The position numbers and the translations under genes were made by a program. This document shows, piece after piece, positions 20,952 through 29,518 of a stretch of DNA of 64,000 nucleotides. This DNA is from CAZDBA01 sp965224765 (GTDB lineage: Bacteria > Planctomycetota > Planctomycetia > Pirellulales > Pirellulaceae), in contig CBDDAC010000043.1 in assembly GCA_965224765.1 (NCBI GenBank), forward strand, positions 186,001 to 250,000, given 5' to 3'. Below the pieces are notes generated by a model. That model searched no databases. It was not told the origin of the DNA and saw only the letters and a list, made by a program, of their open reading frames with translations. Within the stretch, counting starts at the first letter, position 1. Each line of letters opens with the position of its first letter.

Positions 20952-21248
20952 TAAACGTCTGCTGTCCTGATCTTCAGCTTGGGTTTCGATTCAAGTAATA
21001 ATAACTTCGGCTGTTCGCGGTCAAGAGGTAAATGGGCGTCGCATGGGCCGGAGACACTTCATCTTTTGAGAACAAGCTTTCGAAGAATTCATTATGTGGC
21101 AGATTCAGTTCGAAATGACCAAGTTCCTGAAATTGGTGAACGCACGGTATCGCACACAAAATTTGATCTCGTACCACCGATTGCTCGCCAAATTTCGAGG
21201 GAAATGCGATCGAATGGCGTTGACCCAACGGGATCAGTGATCTAAATT

Positions 21249-21276
21249 CAATTAAGGACACCGAGGTCCTTAATTG
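21249..21276. promoter_or_regulatory. Perfect palindrome upstream of truncated haemoglobin gene (candidate Rrf2 operator)
   Basis: CAATTAAGGAC and its exact complement GTCCTTAATTG are separated by six bases (ACCGAG). The 28-bp site ends 21 bases before the ATG of the haemoglobin gene. An Rrf2-family regulator is encoded 2.2 kb away in the same neighbourhood. Rrf2 proteins such as NsrR bind long AT-flanked palindromes, so it is the obvious candidate ligand. The rest of the gap 20952-21248 shows no gene. Confidence 0.55.
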
Positions 21277-21297
21277 TACGAGCTACAATGGTGCAAA

Positions 21298-21777
21298 ATG
21301 CAAAAACCAGAGTTGTCTGATATTCAAGGGATAAGTGATATTCGTCAGTTCGTGGACGGATTCTATTTGAGAATTCAGAAAGATCGTGTTTTGGGTCTCG
21401 TTTTTAATCAGATTTTACGAGTAGACTGGGACTCGCATTTGGAGCTGATGTATCGCTTCTGGGATACGGTGCTGTTTGGATCGGGCACCTACAAGGGAAA
21501 TCCCCTGGTGGCTCACCAATCGGTCAATCAGAAAGTCAGTCAGTCGCGTGGACGAGTCTTAGCCTCCAAAGATTTTGAACAATGGATTCGAATTTTTCGT
21601 GACACGCTAGATGAGAGTTTCGCGGGTCCGAACACAGAACGTGCAAAACGAAGCGCTGAAAGAATGGCCTCACATTTGGAGACAGTTTGTGCCAGAGATT
21701 ATCAAGAAGGACCAATGCGACTGGTGCCGTACAATCGGCGTGGTCGAGAAAGCGTATGCAGTATTGATGGATCATGA
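21298..21777 (+). CDS. Group III truncated haemoglobin
   Basis: Small haem protein (159 residues) of the class that handles O2 or NO. By comparison with Campylobacter Ctb the key positions are all present: B10 Tyr in FYLRI, E7 His in SHLELMYRFW, proximal F8 His in NPLVAHQSV, and G8 Trp in FEQWIRIF. The fold markers VLGLVFNQ and FGSGTYKGNP also fit. I use ATG 21298, not the TTG at 21274, because the palindrome runs through 21276. It is the first gene of a three-gene operon, and its stop overlaps the next start by 11 bp. Likely role: NO detoxification or O2 handling under microaerobic conditions, under the nearby Rrf2 regulator. Confidence 0.88.
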   Translation: MQKPELSDIQGISDIRQFVDGFYLRIQKDRVLGLVFNQILRVDWDSHLELMYRFWDTVLFGSGTYKGNPLVAHQSVNQKVSQSRGRVLASKDFEQWIRIFRDTLDESFAGPNTERAKRSAERMASHLETVCARDYQEGPMRLVPYNRRGRESVCSIDGS

Positions 21778-23083
21778 ATTACGAAAATTGATGGTTTGGG
21801 GATTCGCCATTTTGGTCTTGGGGTTCCCTCAGCAAACGTTGTTCGCCCAGTACGACATCAACGAGGCGCCGATCAATTACGAGTCCAGATCTCCACAAGA
21901 CCGCGTGTCTGCGCTGATCAAGGATTTGGAGACGGGAGAAAAGGCCCTGGCTTGGGACCAAAAACATGGCTGGCTTCCCGATTTGTTGAAGGCATTAGAA
22001 ATACCTCAGTCATCTCAGACCCTGGTGTTTTCGAAAACGAGTCAGCAATCTCGAAAGATCAATCCGACCTCTGCTCGTGCTCTGTATTTCAATGAGGATG
22101 TCTATTTGGGTTTTGTCCAACGAGGAGACTTTCTTGAAATTGCCGCTGTGGACCCCGTCCAGGGTGCGATTTTCTATACGTTAGATCAACAGAAAACTGA
22201 CGTCGCAAAGATTCAGCGTGCAACCTCCCAATGCCTGTCTTGTCATCAGAATCACAAGACGCAAGACGTTCCAGGCTTTTTGATCCGCTCCGTTTTTCCA
22301 AAGAAGGATGGTCAACCCGAGTATCGGCTTGGAACAACCCAAACGGACCATCGAACCCCATTCCAAGACCGTTTTGGCGGATGGTTCGTTACCGGGCAGC
22401 ATGGCAATATGAGACACCGTGGCAATGTTTTTATTCTCTCCGAAACGGAGGATGAATCTAAGGCGTTGAATCGTGAAGCGGGAGCAAATCTTGACGAGTT
22501 GCCAGTATTCGCCAATGAAGAAAAGTATTTAGAACCGACGAGTGATATCGTCGCGCTCATGCTTTTGGAGCACCAAACGCAATTTCACAATTATGTGACT
22601 CAAGCGTCCTACGCGACCAGGCAGGCACTACACTACCAGCTCGAGATCAACAAAGTCTTGGAGCGTGATGCGGACTATCGAAGTGATTCGACTGATCGTC
22701 GGATTAATTCAGCTGCTGAAAAATTGTTAGAGTACCTTTTCTTTTCGGAAGAGTACCAATTGAAGTCGCCTGTTCAGGGAGGTTCGAAATTCGCAAAAGA
22801 CTTTGCTAGATCGGCAGTTCGCGACAGCGAAGGACGTAGCCTCAAGGATCTAGATCTGAACAAACGGTTGCTCAAATACCCCTGCTCTTACTTGGTTTAT
22901 TCACAAGCATTCAGTGCCCTGGAACCAGAGGTTTTGTCTGTTGTGATTGGTCGCATGCGAGAAGTATTGGACGGTCAGGATCAGTCTGAAGCTTTTCAGC
23001 ATCTCACGCACGAAGATAGAACGGCAATTCTTTCCATCCTTCGCGACACTCATCCGTTGTTTCAAAATCACCTCAATAAATAA
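21767..23083 (+). CDS. Exported monohaem c-type protein of unknown function
   Basis: 438 residues. A hydrophobic signal lies at residues 8-28 (LMVWGFAILVLGFPQQTLFAQ), so it is probably periplasmic. A single haem c motif CLSCH sits at residues 156-160. It is followed by PGFLIRSVFPKKDGQPEYRLG and the conserved-looking block RFGGWFVTGQHGNMRHRGN. A helical C-terminal half contains YATRQALHYQ and the repeated charged helices. I do not know an assigned reaction. I chose ATG 21767, which overlaps the haemoglobin stop; ATG 21791 is also possible, and the 52 codons upstream overlap the haemoglobin gene. Its place between a haemoglobin and a cupin suggests redox or NO chemistry. Confidence 0.75.
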   Translation: MDHELRKLMVWGFAILVLGFPQQTLFAQYDINEAPINYESRSPQDRVSALIKDLETGEKALAWDQKHGWLPDLLKALEIPQSSQTLVFSKTSQQSRKINPTSARALYFNEDVYLGFVQRGDFLEIAAVDPVQGAIFYTLDQQKTDVAKIQRATSQCLSCHQNHKTQDVPGFLIRSVFPKKDGQPEYRLGTTQTDHRTPFQDRFGGWFVTGQHGNMRHRGNVFILSETEDESKALNREAGANLDELPVFANEEKYLEPTSDIVALMLLEHQTQFHNYVTQASYATRQALHYQLEINKVLERDADYRSDSTDRRINSAAEKLLEYLFFSEEYQLKSPVQGGSKFAKDFARSAVRDSEGRSLKDLDLNKRLLKYPCSYLVYSQAFSALEPEVLSVVIGRMREVLDGQDQSEAFQHLTHEDRTAILSILRDTHPLFQNHLNK

Positions 23084-23093
23084 GGAGTCCAGA

Positions 23094-23399
23094 ATGTTAG
23101 AAGCTATTGATGTAGGGCCATTTGCGGAACATCTTGCCGAAGCAAAAACAAAGAAAGTGTCCAAAACGGATTCACTTGAGTTAATTCGAATCGTACTCGA
23201 GCAAGGTAAGGAAATCCCGCCGCACCGAGCACCCGGCGAAATCACCGTTTTATGTGTTGAAGGCAAAGTGATTTTTCGCACCGCCGACGATGAAATTGAA
23301 CTATCGGCAGGTACGCTGCTCCATTTGGACGGCTCAAACGAACATTCGTTAACGGCGGTCGAGGCGTCGTCGCTTTTGGTCACGAAAGTTCTCAACTAG
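23094..23399 (+). CDS. Small cupin-domain protein
   Basis: 101-residue single cupin barrel. The first cupin box is visible as PPHRAPGEITVLCVEGKV and the second as LHLDGSNEHSL. The metal-ligand pattern is partial: one His in box 1 and one His near the end of box 2. ATG 23094 follows a good ribosome site (AAGGAG, 8 bases ahead). It is the last gene of the haemoglobin operon, 10 bp after the haem protein stop. Role unknown; such small cupins often sense or bind small ligands. Confidence 0.8.
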   Translation: MLEAIDVGPFAEHLAEAKTKKVSKTDSLELIRIVLEQGKEIPPHRAPGEITVLCVEGKVIFRTADDEIELSAGTLLHLDGSNEHSLTAVEASSLLVTKVLN

Positions 23400-23526
23400 A
23401 TCGCGATTCAACCGTTGATGCCGCTGTCACCGCGGAACGTATAACCTTGGGAACGTGACGTGTAAATGAACTGGAAAATTCTCAAGGCAAGAACTGGCGA
23501 TCCAAGCAAGACTGAGGGCCTTCAAT

Positions 23527-23958
23527 CTATGGTTTATCGTCAGACATGGGTTTGGGGCGCGAACGGTCATTGAGAATGTCCGCGATGGTTGATTGGGAGA
23601 ACGCGGATTCGACCATAGCCATCGCGTCGTCCAATCTGGCATGCATGCCGCATCTTTTCTTTGCGTGTGTTTTTAGATGCAACGGGCAAGAAGTGATACG
23701 TTTGATCGGGTCGACCGCGTTGAGAACGTCAAGAACCGTAATATCTTCCGGTTCATAATTGAGCACAAAGCCACCCCCCACACCTCTTCGCGACGTGACC
23801 AGCTCAACTTTGACAAGGGCCTGCATGATTTTTGCCAAATAGGTCACAGGGACTTGGGTCGCTTCGGCAATTTTCTGATTCCCGACGGGACTGTCAACGG
23901 AGTTTTCCGCAAGCCAAACGATGGCTCTCAAGGCGTATTCGGCTGTCTGGGAGAACAT
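23527..23958 (-). CDS. Rrf2-family transcriptional regulator
   Basis: 143 residues with the Rrf2 winged helix: AEYALRAIVWLAEN, the recognition region VTYLAKIMQALVKVELVTS, and RRGVGGGFVL. The cysteine segment is SCPLHLKTHAKKRCGMH, with two cysteines eleven residues apart plus nearby histidines. IscR and NsrR have three Cys, so a [2Fe-2S] cluster with mixed ligands is possible but not proven. It is convergent with the haemoglobin operon. Likely target: the palindrome at 21249-21276. Confidence 0.88.
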   Translation of the reverse strand: MFSQTAEYALRAIVWLAENSVDSPVGNQKIAEATQVPVTYLAKIMQALVKVELVTSRRGVGGGFVLNYEPEDITVLDVLNAVDPIKRITSCPLHLKTHAKKRCGMHARLDDAMAMVESAFSQSTIADILNDRSRPKPMSDDKP

Positions 23959-24062
23959 GGCGTGACTTGCTCAAAAAAATCGAGTTCCTATTCAGGATGA
24001 GATTATCCGGAAAGAAGCATCACGGCAAGGTTCAGGTTTCTTTATTGGCGGAACACCACATG

Positions 24063-24141
24063 CCCACGCAAGCGTGGAGCATGGCACCCGTCGTTGTTGT
24101 TTTTGCCTTTTACGGGAGGTTGAGGCTCCCGCCGAAACAAT
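24063..24141. repeat. Intergenic hairpin repeats (REP-like)
   Basis: The 307-bp gap between the Rrf2 and VOC genes (23959-24265) has no convincing gene. It holds a hairpin CCACGC-AA-GCGTGG (about 24064-24077). It also holds CGGGAGGTTGAGGCTCCCG with GGGAG/CTCCC arms (24113-24131). A variant of the second element recurs at 45742-45767, so this looks like a dispersed intergenic repeat family. Confidence 0.5.
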
Positions 24142-24265
24142 TCTTGTTCCTCTCAAACGTGAAACTTGGGGTAGTACCCAGCCCCATTTGAATTGACGGG
24201 CAACAATACGGGCGAGGTACCAGGATCCAACTCCAATGGTCACCGCTGACATCAACGAGTGCCGG

Positions 24266-24802
24266 TTAGTCAGAAAACTCGCTGGAGTGTAGCCATTCTG
24301 CTTGTTTCACTGTTGATTTCGATTTTGTCCACTCTTCAAGCATCTCCCATTTGACTTCATCCAGCTTTTTCATTTGATCGGACGTGGCGGTTACCGTCGT
24401 CAGTTCCAGGCGATGTCCGTTAGGATCAAAAAGGTAAATCGACTTGATGATTCCATGATCGGTTGGACCCAGCACTGAAATGCCATTTGCTTCGAGTTCT
24501 GATTTAGCGTGCATCAGCGCAGTTTCGTCTTCGAGTTGAAAAGCGATGTGTTGCACCCATTGGGGAGTATTCTCGTCACGGCCCATATCCGGTGAATCCG
24601 GAAGTTCAAAAAAGGCCAAGATGTTTCCTTTTCCCGCATCCAGGAAAAGATGCATGTAAGGCGTCGGTTCTTTGGTTGATGGAACGCGGTCCTCTGAAAT
24701 TGCCAAGAGGAAATCCATATTGAGATTTTTAGTATAAAACTCGACGGTTTCCTTGGCGTCTTTGCAACGATATGCGACGTGATGAATCTGTTGGATTTTC
24801 AT
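24266..24802 (-). CDS. VOC-family (glyoxalase/dioxygenase-like) protein
   Basis: 178 residues with two VOC half-barrels. Metal-binding positions fit IHHVAYRCKD (His), WVQHIAFQLED (His) and HRLELTTV (Glu). The DPNGHRLEL box is typical of glyoxalase/bleomycin-resistance/dioxygenase proteins. The C-terminal 40 residues are a charged helix. Substrate unknown. It lies 24 bp downstream of the cysteine dioxygenase gene, so the two are probably co-transcribed. Confidence 0.82.
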   Translation of the reverse strand: MKIQQIHHVAYRCKDAKETVEFYTKNLNMDFLLAISEDRVPSTKEPTPYMHLFLDAGKGNILAFFELPDSPDMGRDENTPQWVQHIAFQLEDETALMHAKSELEANGISVLGPTDHGIIKSIYLFDPNGHRLELTTVTATSDQMKKLDEVKWEMLEEWTKSKSTVKQAEWLHSSEFSD

Positions 24803-24826
24803 AATGCCTTCCTTTGTCTATTGTTC

Positions 24827-25393
24827 CTATTGATTGCGTTCAGTCGCTTTGACCTGAACCACCGAGTTATCGGTGATTGAGTAATTTCCGACTTCGCCTA
24901 GCGGTGGTGAGTACACATGAAGTGTCACCAGACGTTGGCCCGTCGGTTGGAGGTTGGACAATTGGTGGATATCCATATCTTCGGATCCTACCACGCCTTC
25001 CGTTGGTAAAGGCCATGAACCTGTTGCAAACAGCCATCCCCCATCCGAGTTTTCAAAACCAGTTTCAACGCCCTTTCCTTGAATGACCTTCACGCCACAT
25101 GCACAGCCGGCATGATCATGAATTGGCGTACGTTGTCCCGATTCAAAACAAAGCAGTAACACCTCAAATTTCTCGTTCCGAAAAACGAGGTTTCGTTGGT
25201 ATTTTTGTTGCGCAAAATGAAGGTGGGGAGCCAAATCGGACTCGTCGGAATCTAAACGTCCAAGCAACTCCTTTAGGGCCGTCAATGGAATGGCGTGGTC
25301 AATCGCATTCAGGCATTCAATAAACTCGTTCAAGCTAAGTTTCGGAACGAATTCCGTTGAATCGTGGGTAGATTCGGTACTTAGATTATTCAT
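24827..25393 (-). CDS. Cysteine dioxygenase type I family protein
   Basis: Cupin enzyme expected to oxidise cysteine (or a related thiol) to its sulfinate with Fe(II) and O2. Box 1 reads TPIHDHAGCACGVKVIQG, giving two iron His ligands and a Cys at the position of the Cys-Tyr crosslink site. The third ligand fits His in LVTLHVYSPPL. ATG 25393 (MNNLSTES) is preferred over the ATG five codons earlier. It sits between the VOC and PP2C genes, 31 bp after PP2C. Confidence 0.85.
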   Translation of the reverse strand: MNNLSTESTHDSTEFVPKLSLNEFIECLNAIDHAIPLTALKELLGRLDSDESDLAPHLHFAQQKYQRNLVFRNEKFEVLLLCFESGQRTPIHDHAGCACGVKVIQGKGVETGFENSDGGWLFATGSWPLPTEGVVGSEDMDIHQLSNLQPTGQRLVTLHVYSPPLGEVGNYSITDNSVVQVKATERNQ

Positions 25394-25424
25394 CGTATCT
25401 CCAACCAAAAAATTGGTAGTTTAG

Positions 25425-26354
25425 TTAAGTTGTATTGCGAGTTGTTGCGGCGACGACGCAAGTAATATTGTCGTGTCCGCCGCGTTCGTTCGCTGCGTTG
25501 ACGATCTCTTTGCAGATCTCCGCAGCCGGCAAATTGGATTTGACAATCGACTCAATTTCCATGTCATTCAGATGGGCATTGACACCGTCAGAGCAAAGCA
25601 TGATTCGATCTCCGGGCAAAAGAACCGTTTTGTAGACCATCGCATCAGGTTCATCATCAATGCCAATAGCGCTCAGCAGGACGTGGTGATAAGGCGATTG
25701 CTTGAATTCAGAACCGGATATTTGGCCACAATCGTAAAGATGTTGCGCCAAAGTCTGGTCTTTGGTGAGCAATTGCAACGAGTTGTTTCGAAGCAGATAA
25801 CAACGGCTGTCCCCCACATGGAGCACATACAGCAACGGCCACATCAGGTAGGCGGCAGTTAATGTCGTTCCCATTCCCCTGCGAGTCGGATCACGTTCTG
25901 CCTGATCCCGAACCATTTCGTGCGAGCGCAAGGCACCTGCTTTCAGGTCGTGAGCAAATTGCTCGATTTCCGGTTCCTGGGGATGGAACAACCAATGCAT
26001 CGAATTGAGTAAATGTTGAGCCAACGTATGAACGGCAAGTTCACTCGCGACATCTCCTGCAGAGCATCCTCCCATGCCATCCGCGACGAGCAATAATTTG
26101 CCCATCGTCTGACCGTAAAGATGCTCATCCATTGCAGGGTGGCTGGATGCATGGACCTGCATGTGTTTGTGCAGATCTGCGATCAAGAACTGATCCTGAT
26201 TGTTTTCACGCTTGCGACCAATATCAGTTAGTCCGGCACAATCGACCGCGGCAAGTTGGGGTGGCGCAAACCGACCACTGTCGCCAGCGGCAGGCGATTG
26301 CCTTTCTGATTTCGTATTCGTCCCGTTTCCTGGACCGTTATCCCCTAGACTCAT
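25425..26354 (-). CDS. PP2C-type Ser/Thr protein phosphatase
   Basis: Soluble metal-dependent phosphatase, 309 residues. PP2C motifs are seen in order: GRKRENNQDQF, LLLVADGMGGCSAG, GMGTTLTAAY, LHVGDSRCYLL, LTKDQTLAQ, IMLCSDGVNAHL and GGHDNITCVV. All metal-binding Asp positions are present. The N-terminal 30 residues are a polar linker. Its ATG overlaps the ccoS stop (ATGA), so it is translationally coupled to a cbb3 maturation gene. This is an unusual partner that suggests phosphorylation control of, or by, the respiratory state. Confidence 0.9.
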   Translation of the reverse strand: MSLGDNGPGNGTNTKSERQSPAAGDSGRFAPPQLAAVDCAGLTDIGRKRENNQDQFLIADLHKHMQVHASSHPAMDEHLYGQTMGKLLLVADGMGGCSAGDVASELAVHTLAQHLLNSMHWLFHPQEPEIEQFAHDLKAGALRSHEMVRDQAERDPTRRGMGTTLTAAYLMWPLLYVLHVGDSRCYLLRNNSLQLLTKDQTLAQHLYDCGQISGSEFKQSPYHHVLLSAIGIDDEPDAMVYKTVLLPGDRIMLCSDGVNAHLNDMEIESIVKSNLPAAEICKEIVNAANERGGHDNITCVVAATTRNTT

Positions 26355-26527
26355 TTGCTTGAACTCCGTTTATCGGTTTGGGTTCTTTCCGCCTCGTCAA
26401 GAAGCATCCGAAGAGGCGGAGTTTCCAAGTCGTCAAACTGCCCCTCACGCACCTGGCGGACAAATGCAATGACGGCAATCACCGATATCAAAAGCGCGAT
26501 CGGGATGGCGACGTACAGAACGCTCAC
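26351..26527 (-). CDS. ccoS: cbb3 oxidase maturation protein CcoS
   Basis: Small single-span membrane protein (58 residues), starting GTG 26527 and beginning MSVLYVAIPIALLISVIAV. The hallmark QFDDLETPPLRML is present. CcoS is needed to load cofactors into cbb3 oxidase. The start overlaps the stop of the 54-residue protein upstream (TAGTG). The stop overlaps the PP2C start. Confidence 0.88.
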   Translation of the reverse strand: MSVLYVAIPIALLISVIAVIAFVRQVREGQFDDLETPPLRMLLDEAERTQTDKRSSSK

Positions 26528-26691
26528 TATGCTTGAACCTTCCGATCAGATGTGCGGTGCGATGGGGACGCGACGCGACTAACTCTTTTTGTTCCGAAGA
26601 GTTCCTTCAGTCGGTCCAAGTTCGGCAAGACAAAAAAAAGACAAAACATGATGGCGCCCGAAATGCCGCAGCCAATAAGAACTTGTGTCAT
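26527..26691 (-). CDS. Small membrane protein upstream of ccoS
   Basis: 54 residues starting MTQVLIGCGISGAIMFCLFF. One membrane helix (residues 4-24) is followed by a basic Ser/Arg-rich tail. The frame is open 40 codons further up, but that part crosses the inverted repeat at 26711-26760, so I take ATG 26691. No family recognised. Overlap with ccoS suggests a cbb3 assembly or stability factor. Confidence 0.6.
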   Translation of the reverse strand: MTQVLIGCGISGAIMFCLFFVLPNLDRLKELFGTKRVSRVASPSHRTSDRKVQA

Positions 26692-26710
26692 TGTTGATCT
26701 CGATAGTCGA

Positions 26711-26760
26711 TTTGCGTTTAGGGTATTATTGAACTCAAGTTGAGTTACCCTTATCGCAAA
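26711..26760. promoter_or_regulatory. Long inverted repeat before the small protein-ccoS-PP2C unit
   Basis: Outer arms TTTGCGTTTAGGGTA and TACCCTTATCGCAAA pair at 13 of 15 positions. The centre holds a perfect AACTCAA-G-TTGAGTT palindrome. It lies 20 bases upstream of ATG 26691 inside a 246-bp gap after ccoI. It could be an operator or promoter for the downstream unit, or a transcription-attenuating hairpin after ccoI. Confidence 0.5.
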
Positions 26761-26937
26761 CACCGTGCCGGAGTGACGATTCTTTGGATTGTCCGATTCT
26801 GATGGCTGCAAACGTGCTCTATTGCGCGCGGCGCGCCCGTTCGCACACCAGACTCTGACCCGATACAGAATTTTGGCGATTTAACTTATGAAACACCAGG
26901 AGAACAACGATTGGTTGGGGACAGAGTAATTCCTGCC

Positions 26938-29391
26938 CTAACTCATTTTTCGAGCCGCAGTCAACGAAAGAGAAACCACAGTCAGCGAGCTGAGGGGCAT
27001 AAGGATTGCCGCCACCAACGGGTTCAACAATCCGAACATCGCCAACCCAACACCGAGAAGATTGTATCCAAGAGACGCAAAAAAATTGATGTAGATGATA
27101 CGATTCGTCGAATGACTGGAACGCATGAGATCACGAATCGAGCGAAGTCCTGGGGTTCCCAAGTAAACGGGAGCTGCAGCTAAACTCGATTCTGCCCCGT
27201 TATGAACCGCGATCCCAACACTCGCCGCCGCCAACGCTGCACTATCATTGACCCCGTCACCGACCATGATTGTAGTATCAAATCGACCGTTGGATTTTTG
27301 AATGACGGCTAGTTTCTCCTCCGGGGTTACCCCTGAGTGGACATTTTCAATCCCTAGTTTCTTTGCCACGGATTCCACAATGACGGGATGGTCTCCAGAA
27401 AGAATCCCGATTGTCCATCCCTGCTTTTTAAGTTCTTCGATCAACGGTTTTGAGTCCGTACGGATCGAATCGGCCAGGGCAAACATCCCGACCACTTTCC
27501 CTTGCAAGGCGACCCAACAGGGCGTTTCCTGTCGAGCAAGAATCTCTCCTTCAATCGCCAACCACTCGGAGGTATTGTCGATCAATTGAGATACCATGAG
27601 TGAACGGTTCCCAATGAGGAAGTCCGTGTCGTCGACGTCGGCCGCCACTCCACCGTCTTGCATTCTGGCGTTTCGAACCCGTGTGCGGCACACCTCGGGA
27701 AACTCAGTCTTGTAGTCTGCCAACGCTTCGGCAATGGGATGGCTAAACTGAGATTCAACTGCAACGACAAACGGAACATGCCGGGCATCACCACGCCACT
27801 CCACCACGCGCAGTTGACCGTACGTCAATGTTCCCGTTTTATCGAGCCAAACAATCCCTGATCGACTGAGATTTTGAATGACATCACCATTCTTGACCAG
27901 GATTTTTCGTTGGGCGAGCCTCCCGAGTGCCACGGCTATTGCCAACGGAGTGGCCATCGCCAATGCGCAAGGACAGGCCACAATCAACAACGCAATGGAG
28001 TGGTTGATTGCTTCGCTTGAATCAAGAACCATCCAAGTAGAAAACGTACAAACCGCCAAAAACAGAACCACTGCAACGAAATACCCGGCAATTCGATTTG
28101 CCCATTGAACAACCTGCGGCTTGTTGGTCGATGCCTCTTCAACCAGCTCAACAATCTTACTGATCCGCATATCATGCCCGACCGCTGAGACCCTCATGTA
28201 GACGACACGATCCAGATTCTTGGTTCCTGCCGCGACACAATCACCAACCTCTTTCTTCACCGGTCTTGATTCACCGGTAAGCATCGATTCATCGACCTGG
28301 GAAACTCCCTCGGTAACAACACCATCGGCAGCAATCAAATCTCCTGGACGAATCTGGAGATTGTCATCCTTTTCCAGCAGGTCAACAGAAACCTCAGTCA
28401 CGACTCCTTGGGCTACCCTGCGTGCCTTTGCCGGCGTAAGACGGTGAAGCAATTGAATGGCGTCTGCCGCTCTGTTTTGTTGTCGAAACTGAATCCAACG
28501 TCCAATTAGCAACAGGCAAATTAATACAGAAAGTGAATCAAAATAGATTTCTCCGACTCCTCGGAGAGTATTGATCACTCCGGCGACCGCCCCTGCTGAC
28601 AAGCCAATTGCGACGGGTAAATCCATATGGGGAGTTCGTGTTCGAATCGCATTCCATCCGCCTTTCAAAAATGCCCGGCCCGGTCCAAGAAACGACACCA
28701 TGCCAATAACACAACTGGCAACTCGCAGCATGGACTCGATTCCCGTTGACATGAACGAAAACATGCCAAAATAGAGCGCAGCTGCGATCAGCATATTGTT
28801 ACCGGCTGCTGCGGCCGCGATCCCAATTTGTACGATCTGTCGACGGTTTTCCTCCTCACGGCGACGGTCAACCTCGGCCTTGCGAATGGGATAGGGTTTG
28901 TAGCCAAGCTGATAAAGTGATCCAGCGATTTGGGAAAGTGACGTGTGCTCAGGGTGCCAAGTTACCGAAACCGTTCGTTGCGTCCAATTGACGTTGGCCG
29001 CTGATGTGCCCGGTACAATCGTGGGGAGCTTTTCGATCAGCCAGACGCATGCCGCGCAGTGAATGCCCTCCAGAGCCAACGTGATTTTTCGTTGGCCGCC
29101 TTCAGCAGGCAATGAAAATTTCCCAAGGAAACTCGCACTGTCGAATTCGCCAAACTGTTCGTGATTCCAGTCTGGATTTTCAGACTTCCGTTGGATCCTT
29201 TCTTGGTCTGGACCCGAATCAAGCATTTTGTAAAACGATTCAAGTCCATTGGCATGAATCAAAGTCCACGCCCCTTGGCAACCATAACAACAGAATTGCT
29301 GTTCCCGTTTGGCAACAAGCAATCCACGAGGAACAGAAAGCCCACAATGCGTGCAATGCGTGCTATGCGTAGCTGGATTTTTGACAATCAT
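26938..29391 (-). CDS. ccoI: CcoI-type copper P1B-ATPase for cbb3 oxidase
   Basis: 817-residue heavy-metal P-type ATPase supplying copper for cbb3 assembly. An N-terminal Cys-rich metal site (THCGLSVPRGL, CCYGCQGAW) is followed by a heavy-metal-associated domain with GIHCAACVWLIEKL. Eight membrane segments follow with the CPC metal-transport motif (IVACPCALAMATPLA), TGES (DESMLTGESRPV), the phosphorylation site DKTGTLT and GDGVNDSAAL. The position downstream of ccoG, ccoH and a SafE-like gene marks it as CcoI, not a general CopA. It has 127 bp to the upstream gene, with nothing convincing in the gap. Confidence 0.92.
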   Translation of the reverse strand: MIVKNPATHSTHCTHCGLSVPRGLLVAKREQQFCCYGCQGAWTLIHANGLESFYKMLDSGPDQERIQRKSENPDWNHEQFGEFDSASFLGKFSLPAEGGQRKITLALEGIHCAACVWLIEKLPTIVPGTSAANVNWTQRTVSVTWHPEHTSLSQIAGSLYQLGYKPYPIRKAEVDRRREEENRRQIVQIGIAAAAAGNNMLIAAALYFGMFSFMSTGIESMLRVASCVIGMVSFLGPGRAFLKGGWNAIRTRTPHMDLPVAIGLSAGAVAGVINTLRGVGEIYFDSLSVLICLLLIGRWIQFRQQNRAADAIQLLHRLTPAKARRVAQGVVTEVSVDLLEKDDNLQIRPGDLIAADGVVTEGVSQVDESMLTGESRPVKKEVGDCVAAGTKNLDRVVYMRVSAVGHDMRISKIVELVEEASTNKPQVVQWANRIAGYFVAVVLFLAVCTFSTWMVLDSSEAINHSIALLIVACPCALAMATPLAIAVALGRLAQRKILVKNGDVIQNLSRSGIVWLDKTGTLTYGQLRVVEWRGDARHVPFVVAVESQFSHPIAEALADYKTEFPEVCRTRVRNARMQDGGVAADVDDTDFLIGNRSLMVSQLIDNTSEWLAIEGEILARQETPCWVALQGKVVGMFALADSIRTDSKPLIEELKKQGWTIGILSGDHPVIVESVAKKLGIENVHSGVTPEEKLAVIQKSNGRFDTTIMVGDGVNDSAALAAASVGIAVHNGAESSLAAAPVYLGTPGLRSIRDLMRSSHSTNRIIYINFFASLGYNLLGVGLAMFGLLNPLVAAILMPLSSLTVVSLSLTAARKMS

Positions 29392-29518
29392 AGGGCTAAG
29401 TCGACACGTTGGATGCAGCTGGTTTCATCATGAAAATCGTTACAGGAATTGTTTTATTCGGCAAATTGGCTACGAAACGTTTTTCGCTGCCGACAAGGAC
29501 TCGTTTTCGAATTCATGC

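Noticed and set aside
21274..21297. TTG start for the truncated haemoglobin
   Set aside because: It would lie at the end of the palindrome; ATG 21298 begins at the family's usual N-terminus.
23559..24255. Open frames around the Rrf2 gene and in the following gap
   Set aside because: They overlap the Rrf2 gene in other frames or run through hairpin repeats; no family features.
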